Assembly (NCBI GenBank): GCA_964511645.1 | Contig: CAZEGV010000042.1 | Coordinates: 1-24,299 of the forward strand | Length of the DNA: 24,299 nucleotides | Source of the DNA: CAZEGV01 sp964511645 | GTDB lineage: Bacteria > Bacteroidota > Bacteroidia > Cytophagales > JAAEPT01 | Direction: 5' to 3' | Shown here: piece by piece, positions 14,582 through 23,174 of the stretch | Layout of the letters: each line of letters opens with the position of its first letter | Numbering within the stretch: position 1 is the stretch's first letter | Program-made: the position numbers and the translations under genes | The notes under the pieces: generated by a model | The model's database searches: none | The model's input: the letters and a program-made list of their open reading frames with translations, nothing else | Told to the model about the DNA's origin: nothing

Positions 14582-16033
14582 TTACTTATTTTTTAAGGCT
14601 TCTTTATCGTCTAAAATTTTTTCTAATAGCTCTACATCAAACCGTTTAGCGATTATTTTTTTCTGAGCATCTAATAAATAAATAGTAGGTGTACTATACA
14701 CGTTGTATTTAGCTCTGAAATGATTTTTGTTATTAGGGTCATTTACATCAAGCCACTCAAAATGATGTTTGTTAATGAACTCTTTCCATTTTTTTGTTTC
14801 TTTATCAATATGAATGGAGTAAACTTCTAAATCATACTTGTCTTTTAATTCTAAGTATTTTTCATGAAGTTGTGGTATTGTTTTTTTACAATGTCCACAA
14901 GTTGCTGACCAAAATACTACAACAGTATATTGTTTGTCTAAACCAGCTAATGAATGTTGTACCCCGATAGAGTCTGTCATTTTGAGTTCTTGAGCAGGAA
15001 ACCCACAGTGATTGTAGCGCATCATATACTCAAATCGTTCTATTTTTTTGATGGATTCAGGTTTTAGCCAATCTACTCTAGGGTCGTTGAGATAATATCT
15101 ATTGTACATATGCCATTTATATTTCTCCATACACATATACTTTGTTTTTTCAGCACGTTTGGTGAGGTGTATCACTAAGAATCTAAACATATCATAGTCA
15201 TCTCCTGCCATCGCTATTACTTTATCCGTATGAGCAATAAGTGTATCATGAACTTGTATTAACTGGTCAAAGTATTTGTCTACCTGTTGTTTAAACACAG
15301 GAGACCGAAGTGTAGGAGAGTTTTCGTATACTCCAGCCCGTCTCAAAATCTCGTCACGATAGTGGTAGTATCTTGCATTTTTTCGATCGTTAGTGTCAGT
15401 AATTTCTAGGTATTCGGGGATGTCATACGCACCGTTGAGGTTAAGCATTTCAGTAATAAAGAAGTCAGGGTTTTCTTTAGAGAAATTAGCTTTTTTATCA
15501 TTTAGCTGAGTGCCAAGCTTTTTAATGTCCTTGTTCCACTTTTTTACTTCAGTAATAGTCAAACTATCATCTTTATGAGCCGTGAGACTGTCGCTTAGTG
15601 GTTTTATTTTTTGTTGAATTGGAAGTGTAGACTTTAAATATTCATAATATTTTTCATTTTCAATATTGCCTTTTACAATCATATTATTAACAAAAGATTT
15701 TGTGTCAGTTTTCACACTGAAAAATTGGTCTTTATTGATGATGATTTCAAAAAAACCTTTTTCTGGAATCACTACTAAGTATAAGCCTTCTCGGATGGCA
15801 GTATCTCCTTCAAAAACAAATCTTCCTTTCCCGTTAGGGTCTGCGTAAGCTTTTGCTTCTAATCCGTATTGGTCATGAGTACCAATATAATAAGCTAGTT
15901 GAATAGTGTCACCAGCTTTTGTCCCTTTTACTTCAAATTCGATTTTGTATCCGTCTTCTTGAGCAGGGTTGTTAGCATTAGAAAAACCTAAAGTTCCTAG
16001 TAATAATGTAATGATTATGCTGAATTTATTCAT
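14582..16033 (-). CDS. TlpA-like periplasmic thioredoxin-fold protein with DUF4369 domain
   Basis: A signal peptide (about residues 1-20, FSNAN) leads to an N-terminal beta-domain of the DUF4369 type (about 25-125: YKIEFEVKGTKAGDTIQLAYY, FVFEGDTAIREGLYLV). A helical middle region with many charged residues follows (about 140-340, like DUF5106), then a thioredoxin fold with the redox CGHC at 379-382 in FWSATCGHCKK and a cis-Pro region YSTPTIYLL. Such proteins are abundant in Bacteroidota and are thought to reduce or isomerise disulfides in the periplasm. The length of 483 residues fits the three-part layout. It lies downstream of the sensor gene on the same strand, 159 bases apart, so may have its own promoter. 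Confidence 0.88.
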   Translation of the reverse strand: MNKFSIIITLLLGTLGFSNANNPAQEDGYKIEFEVKGTKAGDTIQLAYYIGTHDQYGLEAKAYADPNGKGRFVFEGDTAIREGLYLVVIPEKGFFEIIINKDQFFSVKTDTKSFVNNMIVKGNIENEKYYEYLKSTLPIQQKIKPLSDSLTAHKDDSLTITEVKKWNKDIKKLGTQLNDKKANFSKENPDFFITEMLNLNGAYDIPEYLEITDTNDRKNARYYHYRDEILRRAGVYENSPTLRSPVFKQQVDKYFDQLIQVHDTLIAHTDKVIAMAGDDYDMFRFLVIHLTKRAEKTKYMCMEKYKWHMYNRYYLNDPRVDWLKPESIKKIERFEYMMRYNHCGFPAQELKMTDSIGVQHSLAGLDKQYTVVVFWSATCGHCKKTIPQLHEKYLELKDKYDLEVYSIHIDKETKKWKEFINKHHFEWLDVNDPNNKNHFRAKYNVYSTPTIYLLDAQKKIIAKRFDVELLEKILDDKEALKNK

Positions 16034-16192
16034 GTTGTGTTTTTTGTTCTTTTGTAAAATTTACTTTTTTTTTGCTACAAAGCAAGTATTTCAAATATCA
16101 AGCCAATTTCATTTGTTTAACATATAATTTTAGTCTAATAATTCCCCAAATATACAAAAACATTAGAAAAAATGGTAGTTCAACTGCTTACC

Positions 16193-17884
16193 TCATAAGA
16201 GCTCATCTATACTGTGTGCGATGTTTTCACTCAAGATTACCAAAAAATGCTCTTTTATAGCATCAATTGGCGTAATACCTCCCATTTCTAATATACCTAC
16301 TACCTTGCTGTTACTCATAAGGGGGATGAGTAGTAGGTATACTTCATTTGTGCCACCTAGTCCAGTTTCTATAACAGTGTGGGGAGCTTTAAAGTAAGTA
16401 TTGATAATTTTCATACTAGACACACATTCACCTACCAAACCTTCTCCTATGCTGTACTCTAAAGGGTGCTTGCCATTATCGGCATAAGTCGCTTTTAGTT
16501 TGATTTTATCACCTTCTATGATGTAAAAATTCCCTAATTGGAGAGTGGTGTAATGGGTAAGACTATCTATTAAGTTTTTACATAGTTCATCTAACGTCCA
16601 CTTGTTTTGGTGAAGCATTTCAGAGTGATTTGTTAAACCATTGTTAATCCATATTTGATTTTTTAAATTCTCTTTAAGTTCGTTTATATGCTCGTTAACT
16701 TCTTGTAATTCAATGTTTAAAAGGTCTTCTTTTTTTACGTATACGTTTTCCTGCTTGTCGTTGTTGAGGTTGGTGATTAATTTTTTAGTTTTAATTAGCC
16801 GTGAGTTCAGTAAGTTTAGAGATGAAAAACATTGAAATAGTTCATCGTAACCTCGATAGTGAGCGGGAGCAGAAAATTCCCCATCAGTAGTTTTTCTTAA
16901 TAGCTGACTAAGTTTTATTAGTGGGGATGACAAAGCTCTTTTGGCATAAAGCATAAAAAATATTAAACTAAATATAAAGAAAGCAGTAGATAAAAGTATT
17001 GTTTTGATGAGTAGTCTGTTGATGTTTTTAAATAATATTTTTTCGTTCATATAGGTATATACACACCATTCTCCATGTTCTAGAAGGACTAATTCGGAAT
17101 GATATCCATCTTGGTTGTCATTAGAAGTACTAAGACTAACTAAATTATTATGGTTAAATACAGGGTTGAATTTCCTTTCTCCTATGTCTACATAATCTTT
17201 TTGATTAGGAGATATTTGGATGTATCTTTTGAGGTTTCTTTTAACTAAAATATTATGAATGGATTTTTGTTCTGTTCTTAATAAGATGTCATAAATAGAT
17301 TTCATATTTAGTTTGGCCGCAATTAGAGCTCTGTGCCGTGTGTCGAGCTGTATAGGGTAAAAAACATAACAATAGTAAGAGTTTGTGTTTTTGTTACGAG
17401 GGTATACACCCGAAAATGTAAAATAAGGAATTGGTTTTGTTAAAGATTTGAAATCACTGGTGTTGAGTCGGTGAAATAAATTATTGTCTACATGGTTAGA
17501 CTTAGCAATAGCTGGTAGTGTTTTTGGAAAGATAAGATCTCCAGAAGGGTGAATTAAAAATATTTGTTCTAGGTCTGAATTTGCTGTTAGTAAAGCAATT
17601 TGACGGCGAAATTGGGTCATGTCGTAACTATTAGTACTGTCACCTAACAGCTTGAGGCTAATGTTAGAAGTAGCTTGGTCAAATAAGTGAAGTTGACTTT
17701 TTAAGTTTTCAAGATGTTTTTCTAACTGACTTTTGGTTACAGCGTTTACCAGTTCAGATTTTTCGATATGTTCTTGGTGTAACTGCTTTTTATAATGCCT
17801 ATAGAATAAGTAGGTAATGCTACTAAGCCCCATAAATAAAAAAATAGCAATCAAAAAAGTAATTTTATAAGTAATACTCTTCAT
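16193..17884 (-). CDS. Membrane sensor: periplasmic domain, HAMP, coiled coil and GAF, no output domain
   Basis: The start at 17884 gives a clean first membrane helix (residues 8-30); 12 further upstream residues are in frame but unlikely. Residues about 35-290 form an extracytoplasmic sensing domain of Cache-like size. A second helix (about 292-315) leads to a HAMP-like segment (about 316-370) and a long coiled coil (about 375-430: QEVNEHINELKENLKNQI). A GAF domain (about 430-560) contains YSIGEGLVGECVSS and LLIPLMSNSKVVGILEMGG. The protein ends right after GAF. No kinase, cyclase or phosphatase domain follows, and none lies in the 159 bases downstream, so it must signal through a partner or be a natural truncation. 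Confidence 0.82.
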   Translation of the reverse strand: MKSITYKITFLIAIFLFMGLSSITYLFYRHYKKQLHQEHIEKSELVNAVTKSQLEKHLENLKSQLHLFDQATSNISLKLLGDSTNSYDMTQFRRQIALLTANSDLEQIFLIHPSGDLIFPKTLPAIAKSNHVDNNLFHRLNTSDFKSLTKPIPYFTFSGVYPRNKNTNSYYCYVFYPIQLDTRHRALIAAKLNMKSIYDILLRTEQKSIHNILVKRNLKRYIQISPNQKDYVDIGERKFNPVFNHNNLVSLSTSNDNQDGYHSELVLLEHGEWCVYTYMNEKILFKNINRLLIKTILLSTAFFIFSLIFFMLYAKRALSSPLIKLSQLLRKTTDGEFSAPAHYRGYDELFQCFSSLNLLNSRLIKTKKLITNLNNDKQENVYVKKEDLLNIELQEVNEHINELKENLKNQIWINNGLTNHSEMLHQNKWTLDELCKNLIDSLTHYTTLQLGNFYIIEGDKIKLKATYADNGKHPLEYSIGEGLVGECVSSMKIINTYFKAPHTVIETGLGGTNEVYLLLIPLMSNSKVVGILEMGGITPIDAIKEHFLVILSENIAHSIDELL

Positions 17885-17931
17885 GGTTAGCGTAAGTTTT
17901 GATAGTTTTATAGCTACCAATTTAGTGTTTT

Positions 17932-18318
17932 ATGAAAGAATATATAAATAAAGTGAAAGAATTTCACGAAGCTTTTGGAATAACGAATGCTTCGGAGATA
18001 AAAAATGTAAGTCCAAAAGATGCAAAACTTAGGTTTGATTTACTCAAAGAAGAAAATGAAGAGTACCTAAAAGCGTGTGAAGAGTCTGATATTGTAGAGA
18101 TTGCTGATGCTTTGGGAGACATCCTTTATATTGCTTACGGAACTTTGCTTAAGCATGGGATGCAGGATAAGATAGAAGAAGTTTTTAATGAAATCCAAAG
18201 AAGCAATATGTCTAAGTTGGACAAGGATGGTAATCCAATTTATAGAGAAGATGGTAAGGTGCTAAAAGGTGAAAATTATTTTAAGCCAGATATAAAGTCA
18301 ATTTTGGGTAGGGAGTAG
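17932..18318 (+). CDS. MazG/HisE-like nucleoside triphosphate pyrophosphohydrolase
   Basis: A 128-residue all-alpha NTP-PPase fold protein. The metal-binding pattern is present as EENEE (40-44) followed by EIAD (56-59) and LGD (61-63), the EExxE...ExxD layout of the MazG superfamily. The C-terminal half (RSNMSKLDKDGNPI...KGENYFKPDI) is typical of phosphoribosyl-ATP pyrophosphohydrolase-like proteins outside the histidine operon, which probably hydrolyse a (d)NTP. No his genes are near, so house-cleaning is likelier than histidine synthesis. It diverges from the sensor gene with 47 bases between starts, and repeat copy 3 follows its stop. Confidence 0.87.
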   Translation: MKEYINKVKEFHEAFGITNASEIKNVSPKDAKLRFDLLKEENEEYLKACEESDIVEIADALGDILYIAYGTLLKHGMQDKIEEVFNEIQRSNMSKLDKDGNPIYREDGKVLKGENYFKPDIKSILGRE

Positions 18319-18460
18319 GCTTAGGGGGTGAAGTGGGAATCCTTTGTTATTTTATAATGTTGTCATACTGAGCTTGTCGAAGTATGAAAATTATAAAATA
18401 ACAAAGATTGGGAACGGAAAACCCGACCTCAAGAGTCTTTTTGGCGAGTGGGGGAAGCTC
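18319..18460 (+). repeat. Dispersed structured repeat, copy 3, with long perfect hairpin
   Basis: Conserved boxes: CTTAGGGGGTGAAGTGGGAATCC (18320-18342, interrupted here by position) and GATTGGGAACGGAAAACCCG (18406-18425). TTTGTTATTTTATAAT (18343-18358) pairs perfectly over 16 bases with 18390-18405, flanked by AATC/GATT with the same bulged C. A further palindrome lies in the loop. It fills the whole gap between the convergent MazG-like and HAD genes and could end transcription from both sides. Confidence 0.75.
18363..18387. repeat. REP-like palindrome nested in repeat copy 3
   Basis: TCATACT (18363-18369) and AGTATGA (18381-18387) flank GAGCTTGTCGA. This CTGAGCTTGTCGAAG-centred palindrome resembles short repeats I recall as widespread in Bacteroidota intergenic regions. 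Confidence 0.6.
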
Positions 18461-19165
18461 TTAAAGAATTTTTTTGAGTTGGGATAAATGAGTAATCAAG
18501 TGAGTGCATTTGATTTTGAGGCTTTTGGGTTGTTGTAGCGGGTCAAATAGTATACTGTCAATGTTACTAGCTCTTGCACCTCGTATGTCGGTATTGGGAT
18601 TGTCGCCAATCATAATACATTGTATTGGAAACGCATTGATTTTTTTGAGATGATATTTAAAGAAGGAAGGGCTAGGTTTGGTGATTCCACAGCATTCAGA
18701 AGTGGTCATACTGTTTATGTGTTTTTGAATCCCTGAGTATTTTATTTTTGTTTCTTGTGTTTCTTTAAATCCGTTGGTTAGGATGTGAATTGTGTATTTT
18801 GAACAAAGGTATTGGAGTGTTTCAATTGTTTCTGGGATTAAGTGCGTTTTCTTAGGACAGGTATTGATGTAGTCATTCTCTAATTTGATGGCTAGAGTAG
18901 GGTCATTCAATCTAAAATGTAGTAATATTTGGTTAAATCGCTCTTTTCGTAATGTTTCTTTGTTAATGAGTTTTTGATTATAACTTATCCAGATACTGGC
19001 ATTTACTTTTTTGTACTGTTTGTAAAACTTTTCAAATGAGCAATTAAGAGTTTTTTTTAGTTGATAGTTATTGAATAGTTCTATTAAGGTTTCGTGAGAA
19101 TTTTTTTCAAAATCCCAAAGCGTGTGATCAAGGTCAAATAAAATATGTAGGTATTGTTTAGGCAT
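18461..19165 (-). CDS. HAD-superfamily phosphatase, YjjG-like
   Basis: A 234-residue haloacid-dehalogenase-type hydrolase. Motif I is DLDHTLWD (11-18) with the nucleophile D11 and D13. Motif II is ILTNGF, the motif III lysine lies in KPSPSFF, and motif IV is IGDNPNTDIRGA near residue 190. A helical cap lies between motifs I and II (C1 type). YjjG-type enzymes dephosphorylate nucleoside monophosphates, including modified ones; the substrate here is inferred only. The start overlaps the helicase stop by 8 bases, so it is the third gene of the unit starting at 24074. Confidence 0.88.
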   Translation of the reverse strand: MPKQYLHILFDLDHTLWDFEKNSHETLIELFNNYQLKKTLNCSFEKFYKQYKKVNASIWISYNQKLINKETLRKERFNQILLHFRLNDPTLAIKLENDYINTCPKKTHLIPETIETLQYLCSKYTIHILTNGFKETQETKIKYSGIQKHINSMTTSECCGITKPSPSFFKYHLKKINAFPIQCIMIGDNPNTDIRGARASNIDSILFDPLQQPKSLKIKCTHLITHLSQLKKIL

Positions 19166-22100
19166 TTTTAAATCCGAATTTTTCTAGTTGCATTTGGATA
19201 GCTTCTTTGTCTAAAAAGTAGTTCCGAGAGTGAATTTTTTGAATTTTCCAGCCTTTTTGCTTGAGGTAGAGTGGTTTGTAAGCATGAAATTCTTTGATAG
19301 ATTTACTATGTAAATAATGTTCGTCATCACTGAGGATAAGTCCTACATAATGCTTGTTACTAATGGCAGTAAGGTCTGCAAATGGGAAACTTTGATTCAA
19401 TTCGATATGCTTAGTAGATAGTTGGGGTAAGATATGGGTAAGTGAAGTTTCTCTAGAAAATATTTTTTTGTCAATCACTGTTGGTTCCCAATTATGGTCA
19501 GATACTTTTATTACATATTCTAGGTATGATTTTAGTAATTTAGGACCAACATGGATGCTTTTTTCTACGTGTAATTGATGAGGTAGTATACTGGCAAATA
19601 CTTTTATTTTTTCTTGTGCCCGTGTGATGGCTACATTCAGTCTATTTTCTCCTTTGTATCTGTTTAGCGAACCAAAATTCATGTTAATCTGTCCTGTGTC
19701 ACTTGGTGCGTAAGTGAAAGACATTAAGATGATTTTTCGTTCATCTCCTTGTATGTTTTCTATATTTTTTATGAATAGTTTTTCTGGGATGATGAATTTT
19801 TCAACTTGAGCAGCATCTTCTAATAAATCTGTGATGAGCTGTTGTTGCTTGTAGTTAAAACTGATAACGCCAATATCATCTTCTCCATTATTGATAAGTG
19901 TTATTAGTTCTTTAACTACAGCTTCTGCTTCTAGTATATTTGTATTTTGATACCAGTGTGCGTTCTCAATATAATTAAATTCAATAGCGGGCAAATAATG
20001 ATTGCTGTCAAATTGGCTTTGTACTAGTGATAGCTCGTTGTTATAAAAGTGTTGGTTAGAGAAATCAATTAAGTCTAATGTTTTACTTCTATAATGTCCT
20101 TTTAGGGTAAATGGGCTAAGGTATTTGTTGGCAATATCAAGTAAAGAGTCTGTCTCGGATTCGTGAGAACTTCCTATCTCATCCTCTACTTCGTAGCGAG
20201 TTTGGTAAAGATCGTAAGGTGATAGTTGTTGACTATCACCAGCAATTACTACTTGGTTGGCACGAGCGATGGCAGGGATCCCTTTTTCGGTAAAACATTG
20301 AGAGGCTTCATCAAAAATAATAAGGTCGAAGTTTTTTTCTAGCGGAAATATTGCAGAAACTGTTTCTGGTGAGGCTAGCCAGCAAGGCATTAAATCAAAT
20401 AATTCTTCTGTAAACTGGTCAATTACTTTTCGGATAGGCCAAAGTTGACGTTTTTTTGAAACTTGATGTTCTAGTTCACGATAAGTAATTCGGTTATTAA
20501 GCCTATTAAATGAGATGTTTTTATAAGTGTTTTCTTTTAAGTTAATGAGTGCTATTTGTTTACTGAGCTCTCTTTTTGCTTTTATGGCAATTTGTAAGTC
20601 AGTTTCAATTTTATCTAACTTTCCAGATGATGGGATTGTGAGGATTGGGTATTTTGTTTCCAAGTGACCAATCCAAGTGATGTATAAACTATTTTTGAAT
20701 AGTTTTGATGCCTCTGTAATGTTTTTACATTCTTGAGTCAGTTTAGTAAAAATGTTTTGATTGTCTTGACTTAATTCATTTTTGAGTTTATCATATTCAC
20801 ACATAGCATCAAAATCTTTATGCAGACAATTACTTGCTAGAGTGATTTTTTCATCTGAGGTTTCAAATTCATTAATGAGTTTAGGAGAAAAATATTTTTT
20901 CCAAGTATTGAGCTTGTTATGGGCTTCTTTTCCAAGTTCAACGAGTTCTTTTGTGTTTGCCGTGAGTTGGTCATGAGAAGTGTTTTTTATATTCATAAAC
21001 TGGCTTAGGCTCCTGAATTCTTGTAACTGGTATTGTGCTTCTAGTGCAACGAACTGATTGTGAAACCAGTTTTTGAATTTCTCTAAAGATGGCTGTTCTG
21101 GAATATCGTCTACCCAGTCTTGTTCAGCCATTTCTGATACAAAGTGTTCAAAATTAAGTCTATTATCAATTTTTTTCTTTAGACTATTTATTCCCTTTCG
21201 GTCAAAATTGAGCTGATTATCAACAAACACACGTTGTAGCGTCAGTTTGTGTTTATTAAATAGTTTATAATTTAGGTTAGAAGCAAAGTTTTTTCCTGAG
21301 TGATCATACTCATCTAGGAATTCAACTATTTTTCCTAAGTCTTTACGAGGAACAGAATTTTCGATTCCGATATCTCTAAAACATTCATAGATACTTTTTT
21401 CTTTACCTAGTAACCATTTGTAATCTGTTTTTTTTTCATAGATTTTTCTGAAGACAGCATAAGCACTCGGTTCGTTTAATGTCTTTAACCAAGTGCTGAG
21501 ACTTTCTTTTTGTTTGTAAACCCAATCTAGCTCATTGAGGCTAAATTGATGCCCAGTCATATTGAGGCTTTTGGTATTAATATCTTGAATGTTTTGTCGG
21601 AAATCATTTAAGATTATTTTGATTTCTTGTAAGTTTTTGATGCCGAAGCTTTTAAAATTGGTTCGATTTTTAAGAGGGTGACTTTCTTGATAGAGCCTTA
21701 TATGTAAATCCCAGTAAAACTTAAAAGTAGATAATAAGCCATCTATATCGTTATAAGTAATGTCACGATACTCATGAGATAAGTTAATGTGCGGTTGGTT
21801 GATATCCGCCATTAGGTACAGCTCTTTGATGCTCTTCCCAAACTCTTCGGTGTTAAATAAAGCGTGTTTGAACTCTGTTAATTCTTCAGTGTTTTGGTCT
21901 ATTGTGGTAGAAGTTCTCGAAAACTTTCTTTCAATTTCGATACTGTCAAGTGCGTTATTTTGTTTTTTGTAATCGCTAAGGACTTCTATTTGTGCAGTAA
22001 TTTTTTTGTAGACACTAGCTCTGTCTGACTTAAAATCGTGTACCAATGCAGTGAAATTGTGAAAATCCTTTTCTCTCAGTCGATCATAAATCACATCTAG

Positions 22101-23168
22101 TGCAGCTCGCTTTTGACTGACTACTAACACTCGTTTTTTTCTGCCTATAAAGTCACAGATAAGGTTGCAAATTAATTGAGATTTCCCTGAGCCTGGAGGT
22201 CCTTGTACAACGATGGATGCACCGTTCTTTATACTCCGTATTGCTTCTTCTTGCGAAGAGTCAATACGATAAGGAGTTAATAAATCAGATTCTAATATTT
22301 TACTTTTGATAGGACGATAAGGGTCGTTAGTACTGATTTGTTCTTTTTCTCCAGAATCAAAAAAAGATTTAGAAATGAAAAAATCCTCTAAAGAGATGTT
22401 TTTTTTCTCTTCAATTAGTTGGTCATAATCGGGTACTAGGTATGAGTCTGCCTGAGGGAATACTCCCAGTACAGCATTTGAACTTAGTTTTAACTGCCCA
22501 ACTCCTTCAAAATATTTGAGATCTATTTTTTTGTAATCAACAAAAGGGATTAGTTTATTTTCAAATAATTCTTGATTGAAATTAATTTCTAAAGAGCTTT
22601 CTTTCAAAAAATCGTATAAAGAATTTTTGAATTGCTGAAAGTCTCCACTTAGCTCTTCAAAGTTATACTCTAAGGTTTCGTTAGAGATTTTAATTTGATT
22701 GTAATGAGCGTAAGCGAGTAAAAAACTTTTGTTGAAGTTAATAGGTTCGTCTCGCAGGCGTATTGTCCAGTGACTCTCTGTTTTTTCTAAACTAATAGGG
22801 TAGAAGAGTAGGGGGCAACGGATAATCAAATCCTTTGATATTTGCCCTGTTACATAAGGCCAGCCTAAATAAAGGTTTTGGCTTCCGTGTTCTTCAAATA
22901 GGAAATTACTTTGACGTTTGATTTTGGACAACTGCTTGGATAATTCGTTACCGTTTTTATCCCGAGCATTCAATAAGCTGCATAGCTTTGTCGTTTTCTT
23001 TTTCCCGATAAGGGATTCCAAAATTTCATGACTAGAGAGTTTTTCAGAAAAATCAAATAAGTTTAAGTCTACGTCTTGTGTTTTGCGTAAGCGTAGGTGC
23101 ACTAAAGACTTATTATTTCCCGTAAGGTTGGTTAATCTTTTTTGGAAAATCTTTAATAAGTCTTTCAT
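19158..23168 (-). CDS. Large SF1 helicase with DUF4011-like N-terminus and Vsr-like C-terminal domain
   Basis: A 1336-residue protein. The N-terminus (RLTNLTGNNKSL, then LYLGWPYVTGQ and RCPLLFYP) resembles DUF4011. Walker A GPPGSGKSQ is near residues 322-330. A long coiled, charged insertion (about 400-900) separates it from the DEAS Walker B box (about 952) and AGDSQQLSPYD. GHYRSK, NIQGDERKIILMSF and LNVAITRAQEK (about 1175-1184) complete the SF1 motifs. The last about 90 residues follow the Vsr/MTES_1575 endonuclease pattern: FADLTAI (about 1262), HYVGLILSDDEHYLHS, GWKIQKIHSRNYFLDKEA. The usual ExDG is replaced by LSDDE, so cleavage may be lost. The layout is like the Hhe defence proteins; a housekeeping repair role is equally possible. 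Confidence 0.82.
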   Translation of the reverse strand: MKDLLKIFQKRLTNLTGNNKSLVHLRLRKTQDVDLNLFDFSEKLSSHEILESLIGKKKTTKLCSLLNARDKNGNELSKQLSKIKRQSNFLFEEHGSQNLYLGWPYVTGQISKDLIIRCPLLFYPISLEKTESHWTIRLRDEPINFNKSFLLAYAHYNQIKISNETLEYNFEELSGDFQQFKNSLYDFLKESSLEINFNQELFENKLIPFVDYKKIDLKYFEGVGQLKLSSNAVLGVFPQADSYLVPDYDQLIEEKKNISLEDFFISKSFFDSGEKEQISTNDPYRPIKSKILESDLLTPYRIDSSQEEAIRSIKNGASIVVQGPPGSGKSQLICNLICDFIGRKKRVLVVSQKRAALDVIYDRLREKDFHNFTALVHDFKSDRASVYKKITAQIEVLSDYKKQNNALDSIEIERKFSRTSTTIDQNTEELTEFKHALFNTEEFGKSIKELYLMADINQPHINLSHEYRDITYNDIDGLLSTFKFYWDLHIRLYQESHPLKNRTNFKSFGIKNLQEIKIILNDFRQNIQDINTKSLNMTGHQFSLNELDWVYKQKESLSTWLKTLNEPSAYAVFRKIYEKKTDYKWLLGKEKSIYECFRDIGIENSVPRKDLGKIVEFLDEYDHSGKNFASNLNYKLFNKHKLTLQRVFVDNQLNFDRKGINSLKKKIDNRLNFEHFVSEMAEQDWVDDIPEQPSLEKFKNWFHNQFVALEAQYQLQEFRSLSQFMNIKNTSHDQLTANTKELVELGKEAHNKLNTWKKYFSPKLINEFETSDEKITLASNCLHKDFDAMCEYDKLKNELSQDNQNIFTKLTQECKNITEASKLFKNSLYITWIGHLETKYPILTIPSSGKLDKIETDLQIAIKAKRELSKQIALINLKENTYKNISFNRLNNRITYRELEHQVSKKRQLWPIRKVIDQFTEELFDLMPCWLASPETVSAIFPLEKNFDLIIFDEASQCFTEKGIPAIARANQVVIAGDSQQLSPYDLYQTRYEVEDEIGSSHESETDSLLDIANKYLSPFTLKGHYRSKTLDLIDFSNQHFYNNELSLVQSQFDSNHYLPAIEFNYIENAHWYQNTNILEAEAVVKELITLINNGEDDIGVISFNYKQQQLITDLLEDAAQVEKFIIPEKLFIKNIENIQGDERKIILMSFTYAPSDTGQINMNFGSLNRYKGENRLNVAITRAQEKIKVFASILPHQLHVEKSIHVGPKLLKSYLEYVIKVSDHNWEPTVIDKKIFSRETSLTHILPQLSTKHIELNQSFPFADLTAISNKHYVGLILSDDEHYLHSKSIKEFHAYKPLYLKQKGWKIQKIHSRNYFLDKEAIQMQLEKFGFKNA

Positions 23169-23174
23169 TCAGTA

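Noticed and set aside
16072..16260. Small plus-strand frame between the thioredoxin and sensor genes
   Set aside because: It overlaps the end of the sensor gene, has no recognisable domain or promoter, and its composition follows the AT-rich gap.
2314..18460. The dispersed elements as a CRISPR array
   Set aside because: Copies are kilobases apart, in both orientations, imperfect, and have internal hairpins; there is no repeat-spacer periodicity and no cas gene.
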